From Terriglobia bacterium (lineage in GTDB: Bacteria > Acidobacteriota > Terriglobia > Bryobacterales > Bryobacteraceae), in NCBI GenBank assembly GCA_020073365.1, contig JAIQFL010000005.1:1-64000 (forward strand): a DNA stretch of 64,000 bases. The letters are read 5' to 3'. Within the stretch, counting starts at the first letter, position 1. Each line of letters begins with the position of its first letter. Of the stretch, positions 17,396 to 26,804 are shown piece by piece. The notes beneath the pieces were generated by a model that saw only the letters and a list, made by a program, of their open reading frames with translations, searched no databases and was not told where the DNA came from. Made by a program: the position numbers and the translations under genes.

Positions 17396-19438
17396 TCAAC
17401 ACCCCACCAATTGCTGGATGGTCTGGAGGAAAAGTCCCTGGTCGAACTCGCTCTTGACGATATACGCGCGGGCCCCGGCCTGCTGGCCCCGCATCCGGTC
17501 CTCAGGCGAGCTGCGCGACGTCACCAGCACCGCCGGGGTGTCTCGCAAGACCGGGTCCTCGCGGGTCCGCGCGACGAACTCGAAGCCGTCCATGCCCGGC
17601 ATTTCCACGTCCACGAGGAACAGGCTGTAGGGACGGCCGCGCGCCTTTTCGAGCGCCTCCTCTCCCGACTGGGCGACCTCCACGGCATGTCCGGCAGATT
17701 CCAGGATGCTCTGTTCGACCATCCGGGTGGTCAGCGAGTCATCCACCACCAGGACGGGTGGCCGCAGTGCCGTCGCGGTCCGCGTGCCCGTCTCCGGCTG
17801 CCCCGCCGCCTCCACTAATCCTGCCGGGTCCAGGACCAACTGGGGGTTCCCTCCCGAATCCAGGCTGGCGCCTGCGACGACCCGCGTCGCGGCAGCGACC
17901 GGCGGAAGCGAACGCACGATTACGGTTCCGCTTCCCGCCAACCGGTCCACGCCCACCGCCACCCGGTCCGCACCCGCTGCGACGATGACGGCGGACCAAT
18001 GTTCCCGCGGGAGAGCGACGACCCCTTTCAGCAACCGCGAGAGGGGAAAGAACGGGACCGTTCGCCCCGCATAGGCGGCGAACTCACCCGCCGCGCCGCG
18101 CACGATGTCCGTGGCGGCGATACGCAGGGTTTCGCAGACGCAATCGAGCGGTATGGACGCATGCACCCCGTCCGACTCCACCAGCAGGGCCGGCACCGAG
18201 GTGAGCGAAACCGGAACGCAGATTTCGACCGTAGTGCCTTGGCCGCTGGCGGTATCCACCGAGACTTCGCCTTTGAGGCGGGCCGTCAATTCGCGAACCA
18301 CGTCGAGGCCGATTCCCCGGCCCGAGATTCCCGTCGGCGTCGTCGTAGTGGTGACGCCGCCCCGCAAAATCAGGTCGATGGCCTCGCGCAACCCCAGGGA
18401 CTCCGCGTCGCGAGGCGAGACTGCGCCCTTCTTCACGGCCGCCCGGCGAATCGCCGCCACGTCGATACCGCCGCCATCGTCCCGGCAGGTGAACGCCACC
18501 CGGTTTCCGCGGCGCTCGATTCCCAGGTGGACGTGGCCGCTGAGCGGTTTGCCCGCGGCCGTGCGGCCCTCCGGGCTTTCGAGGCCGTGGGCCACCGCGT
18601 TGCGGACCAGTTGAATGATGGCGTCGCGTACCGTCACGAGCACGTGGGCATCCAGCCGGATGTCCCCGCCGGCGGTTTCCAGTTGTGCCTGTTTGCCGAG
18701 GGCGACGGCGGCGTCGCGCACCGTCCGGAGGACCGCGGGAAAGATAGACCGTGCAGGCAGCAGGCGGAGGTGATTGGCGCATTCCCACGTGAGCGAGATC
18801 TCTCTTTGCACCTCGTCGATCCCCGAGCCAAAGCGGCGCGCCAGGCGTTCGACGGTGTTCGACAGTTCCTCCGCCAGCGGCCGGATTCTCCGCATGCCGG
18901 CGCCATTCTGCGGGTTGCCCGAGGGCTCCATCTGCTCCACCAACTGGCTGGCCAGCCGGCGGGCCTGGTTCAATGCCTCCGCCTCGTGTTCCATCCTCCT
19001 GAGCAGCACAGCCGCTTCCGACAAGCTATTGAGTACTCCCTCCACCTCTTCGACATCCACGCGCACCGTTTCCAGCGTCTCCTCGAAAGCCGTCCCGGAA
19101 GCCGGCGCCACGCTGCCCGAGGCGGGGTGGTCCAGTGCCGCGAGCCCCGTGCCGATCCGATCCAGAAGCTGGAGCATGGGCTGCGCCAGATCCTTGGGAA
19201 CGGGGGTCTCCGCGTCCCGAAAAGGAGAGAGGATATCTTCCACTCCGTGGGCCAGGTCCGCCATGGCCGGCTGCTTGACCACGCGGGAGGCGCCCTTCAA
19301 CGTGTGGGCGAGGCGTAGCAGGCTTCCGACCATAGCCCGATCCGCCGCCCCCTTCTCGAGTTCCAGCGCGCCCTGCGTCAGGCCTTCGAGGAGCTCGTGG
19401 GCCTCCACGCGGAAGTATTTGTATGGGTCGGTGCTCAT
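17396..19438 (-). CDS. cheA: CheA-type histidine kinase with C-terminal receiver
   Basis: This 680-residue CheA hybrid has an HPt domain with the phospho-acceptor His45 (RLAHTLKGASR), a helical linker and dimerisation region, a HATPase domain (QLVRNAVAHGLESPEGR, CRDDGGGID, SGRGIGLDVV), a CheW-like domain (about 415-540) and a C-terminal receiver (Asp in LFLVDVEMPGMDG, Lys in IVKSEF). It is shorter than enteric CheA and has no obvious P2 CheY-docking domain, while the fused receiver resembles FrzE- or PilL-type kinases. It should form arrays with the MCP and the two CheW proteins. The MCP gene ends six bases upstream and cheB follows without a gap. Confidence 0.93.
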   Translation of the reverse strand: MSTDPYKYFRVEAHELLEGLTQGALELEKGAADRAMVGSLLRLAHTLKGASRVVKQPAMADLAHGVEDILSPFRDAETPVPKDLAQPMLQLLDRIGTGLAALDHPASGSVAPASGTAFEETLETVRVDVEEVEGVLNSLSEAAVLLRRMEHEAEALNQARRLASQLVEQMEPSGNPQNGAGMRRIRPLAEELSNTVERLARRFGSGIDEVQREISLTWECANHLRLLPARSIFPAVLRTVRDAAVALGKQAQLETAGGDIRLDAHVLVTVRDAIIQLVRNAVAHGLESPEGRTAAGKPLSGHVHLGIERRGNRVAFTCRDDGGGIDVAAIRRAAVKKGAVSPRDAESLGLREAIDLILRGGVTTTTTPTGISGRGIGLDVVRELTARLKGEVSVDTASGQGTTVEICVPVSLTSVPALLVESDGVHASIPLDCVCETLRIAATDIVRGAAGEFAAYAGRTVPFFPLSRLLKGVVALPREHWSAVIVAAGADRVAVGVDRLAGSGTVIVRSLPPVAAATRVVAGASLDSGGNPQLVLDPAGLVEAAGQPETGTRTATALRPPVLVVDDSLTTRMVEQSILESAGHAVEVAQSGEEALEKARGRPYSLFLVDVEMPGMDGFEFVARTREDPVLRDTPAVLVTSRSSPEDRMRGQQAGARAYIVKSEFDQGLFLQTIQQLVGC

Positions 19439-19444
19439 AAGGGC

Positions 19445-20914
19445 CTACACCGCCGCGCGCGATTGGACCAGGCGCGAAAGGTTGTGGGAAAGCTGGGCCA
19501 GTTGAGTGGCCGTCTGGAGTGTTTGTGCCGAGCTCGCCTCGGCCTCCCGTGTAGCTTGCGCCGCGCCGCCAATCGCCGCATTGACCTGTTCCACCGCGGT
19601 CATCTGCTGCTTGGTGCTGAGCCCGATCTCGCGAGCGGCCTGGGTGGTGGTGCCCACCATACCGGCGATCTCCTTGAAGCCGCGGGTCACCTCCTCGAAA
19701 CGATGCAGTCCGGCATCCACCGACTTGGATCCCGTCTCGGTGGCCAGGATCGTGGTATTGACCGCGGCGCGGATCTCTTCCACCAGTTGGCGGATTTCTT
19801 TCGTCGAACCCGATACACGGTCGGCCAATTTGCGAATCTCATCGCCCACCACGGCGAAACGCTTCCCGTGTTCGCCTGCTCCCGCGGCTTCGATGGTGGC
19901 ATTGATCGAAAGAATATTGGTCTGCTCGGCAAGTTCATTGATGATGTCGAGAACGCCCCCGATCTGCTGGGACTTCTTCCCCAGGTTCAACATGTGGCTC
20001 ACGATGGTGTCGACCTGCCGCCGGATGCCTTCTATGGATTCGTGGGACCGCAGCACGGTCTGATCTCCTCCGCGTGCGGCCGCCGCCGTTTCCTCGGCGA
20101 TGTGCGCCACCTGTTGGGCGCTGTCGGCAATCTGACGGGAAGTCGCGAGCAACTCGCTGACCGTGGTGGTGATTTCGTTCATGGCAGTGGCGGCTTCTTT
20201 GGCCCCGGAGGCCTGCTGATTGGCGCTGGTCTGGAGCTCCGCCGAGGAGCTCTGGACGTGCTGGACCGCCACGCCGATTTGCCGGGACAGCGCGCGCCCC
20301 AGCAGCAGCGCCGTAACCGCCGCAAACAGCACCGTCGCAACGGCCAGGCACACTAACAGGGTGCTGGCCATCGAGGCGCGGGCCGTCGAATCGCGCTTTC
20401 CCTCGTCGAGCAGATTCTGTTCACGATCGACGAATGCTTTAATGGTCCCGGCGAGACGCTCCCGCTTGGGCACGGCCTCTTGCTCAACGGTGGTTGCTTC
20501 CTGCAGTCCGTTTTTGGTCTTGCGCAGCAGGATGATGCGCTCCTGCACCGCGGTGAACTCCGCCTCCGCCTTCTGGATGTCACTCAGAAGACGGTGCCCC
20601 TCAGGCGTATAAACGCCCTGGTCCAGGCGGCGGAGGGTTGCGTCGAACGTTTCCGCGGCAATGCGCCGCTGGTCCAGAAGGCGGTCCTCCATCAGCAGGA
20701 GAAATCCCCGGAACGCTGCCGCGTACTCATTGGAAGCCGCCTGCAGTCTCTCGGCGTTGGCCAGATTCTGAGCGTTGATGCCGAGCAAGCGATCCTTGCT
20801 GGCGACGACTGTCTGGAGCGTGTAAACGGCTATCGCCGCGGTGAGGACCGCCAATCCGACCATGACTGCGAAGCCGGCGGTCATCTTCTTCTGAAACGTC
20901 CACAAACCGATCAT
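19445..20914 (-). CDS. Methyl-accepting chemotaxis protein, no HAMP domain seen
   Basis: The 489-residue receptor has a first membrane helix at about 11-33, a helical periplasmic domain of about 150 residues (four-helix-bundle type), and a second membrane helix at about 186-208. It then passes almost directly into the cytoplasmic coiled coil. I find no HAMP domain between the second helix and the signalling region. The hairpin tip reads ELAEQTNILSINATIEAAGAGE, close to the CheA/CheW-binding consensus (quoted here only as the tip motif). It is the only receptor in the island and its ATG overlaps the stop of a cheW (ATGA), so it is probably the dedicated receptor of this array. Confidence 0.92.
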   Translation of the reverse strand: MIGLWTFQKKMTAGFAVMVGLAVLTAAIAVYTLQTVVASKDRLLGINAQNLANAERLQAASNEYAAAFRGFLLLMEDRLLDQRRIAAETFDATLRRLDQGVYTPEGHRLLSDIQKAEAEFTAVQERIILLRKTKNGLQEATTVEQEAVPKRERLAGTIKAFVDREQNLLDEGKRDSTARASMASTLLVCLAVATVLFAAVTALLLGRALSRQIGVAVQHVQSSSAELQTSANQQASGAKEAATAMNEITTTVSELLATSRQIADSAQQVAHIAEETAAAARGGDQTVLRSHESIEGIRRQVDTIVSHMLNLGKKSQQIGGVLDIINELAEQTNILSINATIEAAGAGEHGKRFAVVGDEIRKLADRVSGSTKEIRQLVEEIRAAVNTTILATETGSKSVDAGLHRFEEVTRGFKEIAGMVGTTTQAAREIGLSTKQQMTAVEQVNAAIGGAAQATREAEASSAQTLQTATQLAQLSHNLSRLVQSRAAV

Positions 20915-21450
20915 GATTTTCTCTCCTTGGCCGGTGGCGCGAGCCCGGCCCGTTTTCGAATGGCAGCCGCCAGTCCGGGAATGTCCAATACGGCGCGAAC
21001 CGCCGATCCGATCCGGACCAGTTGGCGGACATACTGCCGCTCACTCTGCTGGTCGCTGAGCCATTCCGGCACTTGCTGGCCTTCGAATCCATCGAAAGCC
21101 AGCCCGATGAGCGTGTCACAGGACACCAGGACCAGCCACGATGGCCCACTCACTCCCGGAGGAATGCCGAGCAGTGCCGCCAGGTCATAGACCGGTATCA
21201 GCGAGCCCCGAAGCGCAGCCAGGCCCCGCAATTCCGGGATCCGGCTGGGCAGGGGGACGATTTTTTTGGATTTCACCAGGCCGGCAATGTGACCGGTGCG
21301 AATCGCGAAGACTTCGCTGCCCACGCGCACCTGGATCACCGATTCCTGGTGTTCGCGGCTCCGGGAGGGCAAGGCGAAGCTTTCGTCGAAAGCCGATCGC
21401 AGTTCGGCTAGCGCTAGCGCATGCAACTCGACCACCGGCTCATCACTCAT
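20911..21450 (-). CDS. cheW: CheW-like coupling protein
   Basis: The 179-residue protein is a CheW domain with short N- and C-terminal extensions: VIQVRVGSEVFAIRTGHI, the ELRGLAALRGSLIPVYDLAALLG block and LVLVSCDTLIGLAFDGF. CheW bridges receptors to CheA in chemosensory arrays. The start overlaps the 3' end of the cheR-like gene and its stop overlaps the MCP start, both as four-base overlaps, so expression is tightly coupled. It is one of two CheW proteins in this operon; they are different in sequence and not simple duplicates. Confidence 0.9.
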   Translation of the reverse strand: MSDEPVVELHALALAELRSAFDESFALPSRSREHQESVIQVRVGSEVFAIRTGHIAGLVKSKKIVPLPSRIPELRGLAALRGSLIPVYDLAALLGIPPGVSGPSWLVLVSCDTLIGLAFDGFEGQQVPEWLSDQQSERQYVRQLVRIGSAVRAVLDIPGLAAAIRKRAGLAPPAKERKS

Positions 21451-22991
21451 AACACTCCTCCCGCGCTCAGGAACTCCGCCCGGCTGAATGCCACCAGCGT
21501 CTCGCGGCTGAAGCCGCCGCCGAACAGCAGGATTCTCGGGGCATCCTCCCGCAGCAGGAGCGTCGCCGCGTGCTGTAGCTCACCACGCGCGGTCATGGAA
21601 TCCGAGGCGCGCTTGGCCAGGCGCCCCAGGTGAAGATGCGGCATGGCGAAGGTAGCATCCAGGTAAATGGCAGCCCGATCGTGCTCCATGGCGGCGGCCG
21701 CATCACCGGCATGTTCACGGCAAAGAGCCATCAGGTAATGCGCGCTGGCATTGAGGTCGTCGGCGCCCAATAGTCTCCGGCATATACCCTCGGCGGCCTC
21801 CAGATCCCCGCCATTGGCCAGCAAAACAGCCCGCAGAAGCTGCGTATCGGCGTCGGCTGTCGTTTCGGGAGGTAAACCATGAAGCAGATCGAGCGCCTCC
21901 CGGAAGCGTTCCTGGCGAAGCAGTTCAAAGGCCAGCCCAAGACCCACCGGACGGCCAGGCGCCGGTAGCTCAGTGGCGTGCGGCAAGCCGGGACCTGAGG
22001 GCTCCAGCCGACAGGGCGAAGACTGCGCCAGCCGGTCGATGCGCCGGCAGGTGTTCTCGACGGCATCCACCCAGGAGAGGTCGGCGTCCGGCGCCACCGA
22101 CGGCAGGATCTCCGGCCGCGGCGGCTCCGTGAATCTCGGGGACAGTGCCTCGCCTGCCCCCGATTTCTGGTAGTAAAAACTGTCGTGCGTGTGCCGTAAG
22201 TGAAACTGTTGCGAGAGTCCCCGCAGCGTCTCCGCGTAGCCCAGAAACAGGTACCCGTCCGGCGCCAGCGCACGCGTGATGCGGGCGATCACCTGCTGCG
22301 CGGCGCTCGGAACGAGGTACATCAGCACGTTCCGGCAAAGAATGATATCGAACCCGTCTTCACTCGGGAAGGATCCGTTCTGGACTCCGGCGAGATTGCG
22401 CTCCTTGATGGAAACCATGGAGCGAATCTGTTCATCGAGGATATAGTCGCTCCCGTCCGGTCGAAAGTACTTGTCCCGGATTTCCGCCGGCGTTTCCCGC
22501 AGCGCCCACGGGGTGTACCTTCCCTTCCGGGCCTTCGCCACCATCAGGGGATTCACGTCGATACCCAGGATGGTGACGTCCCACGACGCGAGGTCCGGGA
22601 ACTGCTCGCGCAAGACGATGGCCAGGGAGTACGCTTCCTCACCCGACGCGCAGCCTGCCGAAAGCAGGCGGAGGCGGCGCTCGGCGGCGCGGGCACGTAT
22701 ACGTTCCGGCAGAGCCATCGCTGCCAGAGCGTGAAAGTGCTCGGCACCTCGAAGGAAATAGGTCTCGGTGATGGTGAGTTCCGCAGCCAGGGCACGCATT
22801 TCCTCGGGCTGATGGGAACGGCCCAGCAGATCCAGATATGCGGCCGGGCCGGGATTCCCGCGGGCCTCCAGGCGACGCTCGAGGACACCCACGACGAAGT
22901 CCAGTTTGCCTTCACCCAAATCCAGGCCGAACCGGCTCGCGATGATGTCGCGGAAACGATCCAGGTGCGCGCGCTCCAGGGATCCAATCAT
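21447..22991 (-). CDS. cheR: CheR receptor methyltransferase with C-terminal TPR-like region
   Basis: The first 280 residues are a CheR methyltransferase: an all-alpha N-terminal domain, TETYFLR, the SAM-binding SAGCASGEEAYSLA motif, GIDVNPLMVAKAR, and FDIILCRNVLMYL. It would transfer methyl groups from S-adenosylmethionine to receptor glutamates, opposing CheB. The C-terminal 230 residues hold a linker and helical TPR-like repeats (ALDLLHGLPPETTADADTQLLRA, ASAHYLMALCREHAGDAAAA), as in CheR proteins of alternative chemosensory systems, where TPRs mediate protein contacts. Both ends overlap neighbouring cheW genes by four bases. Confidence 0.93.
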   Translation of the reverse strand: MIGSLERAHLDRFRDIIASRFGLDLGEGKLDFVVGVLERRLEARGNPGPAAYLDLLGRSHQPEEMRALAAELTITETYFLRGAEHFHALAAMALPERIRARAAERRLRLLSAGCASGEEAYSLAIVLREQFPDLASWDVTILGIDVNPLMVAKARKGRYTPWALRETPAEIRDKYFRPDGSDYILDEQIRSMVSIKERNLAGVQNGSFPSEDGFDIILCRNVLMYLVPSAAQQVIARITRALAPDGYLFLGYAETLRGLSQQFHLRHTHDSFYYQKSGAGEALSPRFTEPPRPEILPSVAPDADLSWVDAVENTCRRIDRLAQSSPCRLEPSGPGLPHATELPAPGRPVGLGLAFELLRQERFREALDLLHGLPPETTADADTQLLRAVLLANGGDLEAAEGICRRLLGADDLNASAHYLMALCREHAGDAAAAMEHDRAAIYLDATFAMPHLHLGRLAKRASDSMTARGELQHAATLLLREDAPRILLFGGGFSRETLVAFSRAEFLSAGGVL

Positions 22992-23473
22992 AGTTTTGGA
23001 AGGGCCAGTTCTTGCCAGACCTCGTCCGGCACGATCCTGCCTGAGCTCAGCACCAACAGGAGCTGCGCATCCAAAGCGCCTACCGCCTCCACGGCGCCGG
23101 CGGCAGTTTGAACCAGGGGCGGCAGGGCGTGGAGCGTGGCGGGGTCGAGCTCAAATACTCCCAGCACCTCGTCAACCGTCAGCGCGACCCGCCGCTCACC
23201 CGCCCGAACCACCACAAAACGGGTGGCCGATCCGCCAGGACTGGCCAACAGCGAGGCCAGGGACACCACCGGTGTGGGCGCTCCGCGAATCATCGACAGG
23301 CCCTCGACGAAGGCTGGCGCACTGGCTACTGCAGCGACGGGCAGCGGGTGCATGATCTCCAGTACATCCGGGAGGTGCAGCGCGCAGGTGCGTTCCCCGG
23401 CGCGGAGCAGCAGAGCCGATCTTGATAGGGCAGCACTCATACCAGGAAACCTTCGGCCCGCCCGGTCCGACAT
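22988..23473 (-). CDS. cheW: CheW-like coupling protein, first gene of the coupled operon
   Basis: This protein of up to 161 residues has a CheW fold: LLLRAGERTCALHLPDVLEIM, GLSMIRGAPTPVVSLASLL, FVVVRAGERRVALTVDEVLGV and a C-terminal strand LLLVLSSGRIV. It is divergent from the second CheW and may couple different partners. The start could be at 23473 or at the internal ATG at 23440; neither has a strong Shine-Dalgarno. About 105-140 bases separate it from the upstream CpaE-like gene, the largest gap inside this cluster, so a promoter for the eleven-gene che/kinase operon may lie at 23474-23577, although I cannot identify its boxes. Confidence 0.85.
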   Translation of the reverse strand: MSDRAGRRFPGMSAALSRSALLLRAGERTCALHLPDVLEIMHPLPVAAVASAPAFVEGLSMIRGAPTPVVSLASLLASPGGSATRFVVVRAGERRVALTVDEVLGVFELDPATLHALPPLVQTAAGAVEAVGALDAQLLLVLSSGRIVPDEVWQELALPKL

Positions 23474-23577
23474 TGCAGCGGAAATACAGCCGAGCCGGCC
23501 TACTACCGTTCCTGGCCTATCTATCGACGCTCCGGGCGGAGTTCTTTACAGCAACCCCGCGATTTGCGACGCCGGCA

Positions 23578-24750
23578 TCAAGCCGCCAGGAAGCGTGCGG
23601 GACCCGAGCTCAACCTCCGTGCCACATCCTGGATCGTCTGAGAGAAGGGCATATCGGGATGGCTCAGCACCGGCGGCACCTGGGATTCACTCCCAGCCTG
23701 CAAATCGGCGGCGGGCGGGACGACGCCGAGGATTCCGCAGCCCAGCCGCTTGCTGAATTCCGGTGGCGTGAGGAATTCGATGAAGGGAGTCTTGTTGATG
23801 AGGACTGCGCCCACCGCGCCGGGGCGCGCCACGATGGCCTGGAGGGCCGGCATCTTCGCCTTCGCGGCGTGTAGACCAATCCGGTTGCGTTCCACCACCA
23901 GGGTCGTAAAAGACGAATGTTGAATCACTTCCTCAATCGACGGTGCAAAGATCGAAGGCACGTCGACGAGGATATAGTCCGCCAGGGCGCGCGCCACCCC
24001 CAAAAGGGCCCGCGCCTGCTCCGTCGATACGGGATGGTAGTCCTCCGGCCGCTGGGGTCCGCACAGCGCTCGGAAGCCGCCACCGAATTCTTCCAGACAG
24101 GACGCCACGGCCTCGCGCGAAATCGTTTCGGGTGCGCCCCGGAGAAGCGTTGAGATATCCCACGACGGCGTATGGTTTAACAGCGTCGCGAAGGAGCCGT
24201 ACTCGGGCATGAGCTCGATCGCGATGACGGTTTTGCCGCCCTTGGCCAACGCGGCGGCGAGATTGACCACCAGGGTGGTGGTTCCCACGCCTCCCTTGGC
24301 GCCGATGAAACTGAAGATCTTCCCGCTCTTGACGGCTTTTTCGGAGCCCTGGCGCTTGAGCCGGCTCCGCTCCACGGCATACCGGATGCGCTGCGCCAGG
24401 AAGCGATCCCGGATGTCGCTCTTGATCAGATACTCGTCGGCGCCCGCGCGCACCGCTTGCAGAGCCAGATCTTCGTCTTCGTGGCCGGTCAATACAATGA
24501 CGGCCCGATCCGGGGCTTTCTGCCGGACACAGGCGAAGGTCTCGAAGCCACTGCTGTCGGGGAGGTTGAGGTCCAGGAGAACGGCCTGAAAGCTCCGTTC
24601 CGCGAGGCGCTCGATGCCGCTGCGAAGATCGCCCACCCACTCCAGTGCCACGGGCGCGCCCCCCCCTTTGGTGAGGACGTGTTGGATCAGCCTGGCTGCG
24701 TCCGGCTCGTCCTCGATCAGCAAAACGGATAGCTCAGATTCCTGCTGCAT
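23578..24750 (-). CDS. Receiver-ParA/MinD-like ATPase (CpaE/TadZ type)
   Basis: The N-terminal receiver (about 1-125) has EDEPDA, acceptor Asp in LLDLNLPDSSG and Lys in LIKSDI. It is fused to a ParA/MinD-type P-loop ATPase domain with a deviant Walker A (SFIGAKGGVGTTT). The switch region reads IELMPEYGS instead of the usual IDLDPQ, so ATP turnover may be altered. This architecture is that of CpaE/TadZ proteins, which localise Tad/Flp pilus machinery at cell poles. No tad or cpa pilus gene is in the window. It overlaps the receiver-HPt gene upstream by about 17 bases. A paralogue lies on the other strand at about 29.4-30.5 kb. Confidence 0.88.
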   Translation of the reverse strand: MQQESELSVLLIEDEPDAARLIQHVLTKGGGAPVALEWVGDLRSGIERLAERSFQAVLLDLNLPDSSGFETFACVRQKAPDRAVIVLTGHEDEDLALQAVRAGADEYLIKSDIRDRFLAQRIRYAVERSRLKRQGSEKAVKSGKIFSFIGAKGGVGTTTLVVNLAAALAKGGKTVIAIELMPEYGSFATLLNHTPSWDISTLLRGAPETISREAVASCLEEFGGGFRALCGPQRPEDYHPVSTEQARALLGVARALADYILVDVPSIFAPSIEEVIQHSSFTTLVVERNRIGLHAAKAKMPALQAIVARPGAVGAVLINKTPFIEFLTPPEFSKRLGCGILGVVPPAADLQAGSESQVPPVLSHPDMPFSQTIQDVARRLSSGPARFLAA

Positions 24751-25786
24751 AATCTCCTCGGTGTTCTGGCGAAGGCCCTACCATGCCGATGTACGCATCG
24801 ATCTGGTCCAGCAGGGCCTCGATTGCGGCGGCGTTATCGTCTTTGGCGGCTGCCTCGAGTGCTCTCCCGATATCGGTGAGCTCGGCAAAACCATATGCGG
24901 CGCCCGTGCCTTTCAGGTTGTGCCCGGCCTTGCGAAGAGCGGCGAAGTCCCCATTCTTGAGCGCATGTTCCAGGCTGCTCATCTCCGCGCGCCGGTTTTC
25001 GAGGTACCCGGCGCGCAGTTCCACCAGGCCGGGAGCCACGTCGGGGTCGCGCTCGACCAGTTCCCGGCAGAAACGGATCACGGACCGGAAGCGGCTGCGA
25101 GATCTGGCTGTGGTGGCCTTCGAAAGCCGTTCCGCCTGCTGTAGATAACCGGCCAGCGCGCCATGCTCAAGGCCTCCTACAACTTCCGCCAGGCGTTGTA
25201 AACCGGTCCCGGTGCCGGGCGCAAACTGCGAGTACGGCAAATCCGCCTCAATCGCATACAGCAGTTCCGCGGCCTGTTTCCGGCGATCGGCCGCCGGGGT
25301 GGTGGGGAGAGGCGGTTCGACTGCGTGCTTCGACGGCTCTTGCCGGGGTGATTCGAGAAATGCGCGCACCCGGCCGGGAAAGCTGCGCGCGTCGATCGGT
25401 TTTCCGATGTGTCCGTCAAACCGGCCAACCGGCTCGGGATCGCCGTGTGTGCTCCTCTCGGTCAACGCCACGATCGGTACGGGGGCCAGTTCCGCATCCG
25501 CAAGCAGATGGCGCGCTAACCGCGTTCCATCCGCGGCGGGGACCTGCGAGTCGAGCAGAATCAAATCCGGGTGGAAACTGGACAGTTTTTGGATCGCCGC
25601 TTCAGCCGTGTCGGCCGTCTCCAGGCGATACGTTTCATCAGCCAGCGCCAGGCACATTGCCCGCAGGCTGTCAGGATGGTCCTCGATAATGAGAATCGCT
25701 TTCTGCCCGGCGGTTGGCGCCGGTCTCATTGCCGCGGCCACGGGTTCCTTCCGCCGCCCCAGGGCTGCCATTAAGTTGCGGATCAT
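24734..25786 (-). CDS. Receiver-HPt phosphorelay protein
   Basis: The protein has a short N-terminal stretch, a receiver domain (about 30-150; EDHPDS, acceptor Asp in LILLDSQVPAADG, Lys in IGKPID), a helical linker, and a C-terminal HPt domain whose acceptor His lies in AGHNLKGTGAAYGF. It can therefore both receive phosphate on Asp and hold it on His, a relay module. I choose the ATG at 25786-25784 because it overlaps the stop of the upstream gene (ATGA); the frame stays open to 25885 inside that gene. With hybrid kinases and lone receivers nearby, it is a plausible hub connecting them. Confidence 0.88.
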   Translation of the reverse strand: MIRNLMAALGRRKEPVAAAMRPAPTAGQKAILIIEDHPDSLRAMCLALADETYRLETADTAEAAIQKLSSFHPDLILLDSQVPAADGTRLARHLLADAELAPVPIVALTERSTHGDPEPVGRFDGHIGKPIDARSFPGRVRAFLESPRQEPSKHAVEPPLPTTPAADRRKQAAELLYAIEADLPYSQFAPGTGTGLQRLAEVVGGLEHGALAGYLQQAERLSKATTARSRSRFRSVIRFCRELVERDPDVAPGLVELRAGYLENRRAEMSSLEHALKNGDFAALRKAGHNLKGTGAAYGFAELTDIGRALEAAAKDDNAAAIEALLDQIDAYIGMVGPSPEHRGDYAAGI

Positions 25787-26703
25787 GGCTGCTCCCCAGC
25801 TCCCGGTTGGGAGCTGCCGTTCAGCATCCAGCGTTTGGCGAGCCTTCCTCCGGACGCCGCGCTCTCCGACAAAGACCGGGCCCACCGCCGGGGGTTGCGA
25901 GCGCCGGTGGACAGCCGTCGCCTCACCCGGTTGAGCAGAAGGGTAGGGCTCACCGGCTTGCCGAGATACTCGTCGGCGTCGAGCTCCGAGCCGCGCAGGA
26001 CGTCGCTGGAATCGTCGCAGCCCGTCAACAAAATCACCGGAAGCATTTGCAGGCCCGGATCGCGCCGCACGGTTTCCAGCACCTCGAACCCGTCCATCCC
26101 TGGCATTTTGACGTCGAGCACGAGAAGGTCGGGGGCGAGTTCGCGCGCCAGCCGTAAAGCCGCCAGCCCATTGTCCGCTGTGCGGCAGGCGATCCCGTCA
26201 TTCCGCAGCGTGGCAGCCACCAGGGCGACCAACTCCGGATCGTCGTCGGCCAGCAGCACCAGGGGTTCCACCCTGGATTCCCGGACCGCAGCGCGAGAAC
26301 CGCCGGGAAACGGAAGCAGGCGAAAAAGACGTACCAGCAGCTCGGCGTCCGGCCATGGCTCGCCCATGAAATCGCGAGGCCAGGAGTAGGCCGCGCCGGC
26401 CCCTTCCAATATCGCTTCGCTGGGGCCGGCCACCAGAATTGGCGCGGGCGATGCGGCCGCCGCTCGCAGCCCCTCCGGGCTGATGCCGGCCAGCTTGATG
26501 AGCAGCGCGTCGCAAACCCGCGCGGATTCGCCGAGCAGGCGCTCGTCGAAAAGCAGAGCGAGCGAACTGGCGCCGCCAAGGACCCGGGATATTCTCTGTG
26601 CCTCGCCGGCATCGAATCCGCACAAGCCGAAGCGGCGCCCCGCCAGTGCGGCGGTGATCTCCAGCGCCTGCGCGGGCTTCCCGGATTGCTCCACCGTCCG
26701 CAT
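25783..26703 (-). CDS. Response regulator with a degenerate and an intact receiver
   Basis: The 306-residue protein begins with a receiver-like domain (about 20-130) lacking the acidic pocket and acceptor Asp, followed by a canonical receiver (about 150-265; ADDDPE, acceptor Asp in LVLDVKMPGMDG, Lys in LGKPVS) and a basic tail. It has no DNA-binding or enzymatic output, so it probably works by dimerisation or protein contact. The pseudo-receiver first half may bind a partner independent of phosphorylation. It overlaps the receiver-HPt gene by four bases. The NtrC-type gene ends about 100 bases upstream. Confidence 0.82.
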   Translation of the reverse strand: MRTVEQSGKPAQALEITAALAGRRFGLCGFDAGEAQRISRVLGGASSLALLFDERLLGESARVCDALLIKLAGISPEGLRAAAASPAPILVAGPSEAILEGAGAAYSWPRDFMGEPWPDAELLVRLFRLLPFPGGSRAAVRESRVEPLVLLADDDPELVALVAATLRNDGIACRTADNGLAALRLARELAPDLLVLDVKMPGMDGFEVLETVRRDPGLQMLPVILLTGCDDSSDVLRGSELDADEYLGKPVSPTLLLNRVRRRLSTGARNPRRWARSLSESAASGGRLAKRWMLNGSSQPGAGEQP

Positions 26704-26804
26704 TCATCTTATATATCGGCTGAAATACTCCAGGGTTGAGCCAGAGGAGAGCCCGTGTCGTAGATCCCCACGACGTCGAAAGGATGGACCGCCGTCCCGC
26801 GGAG

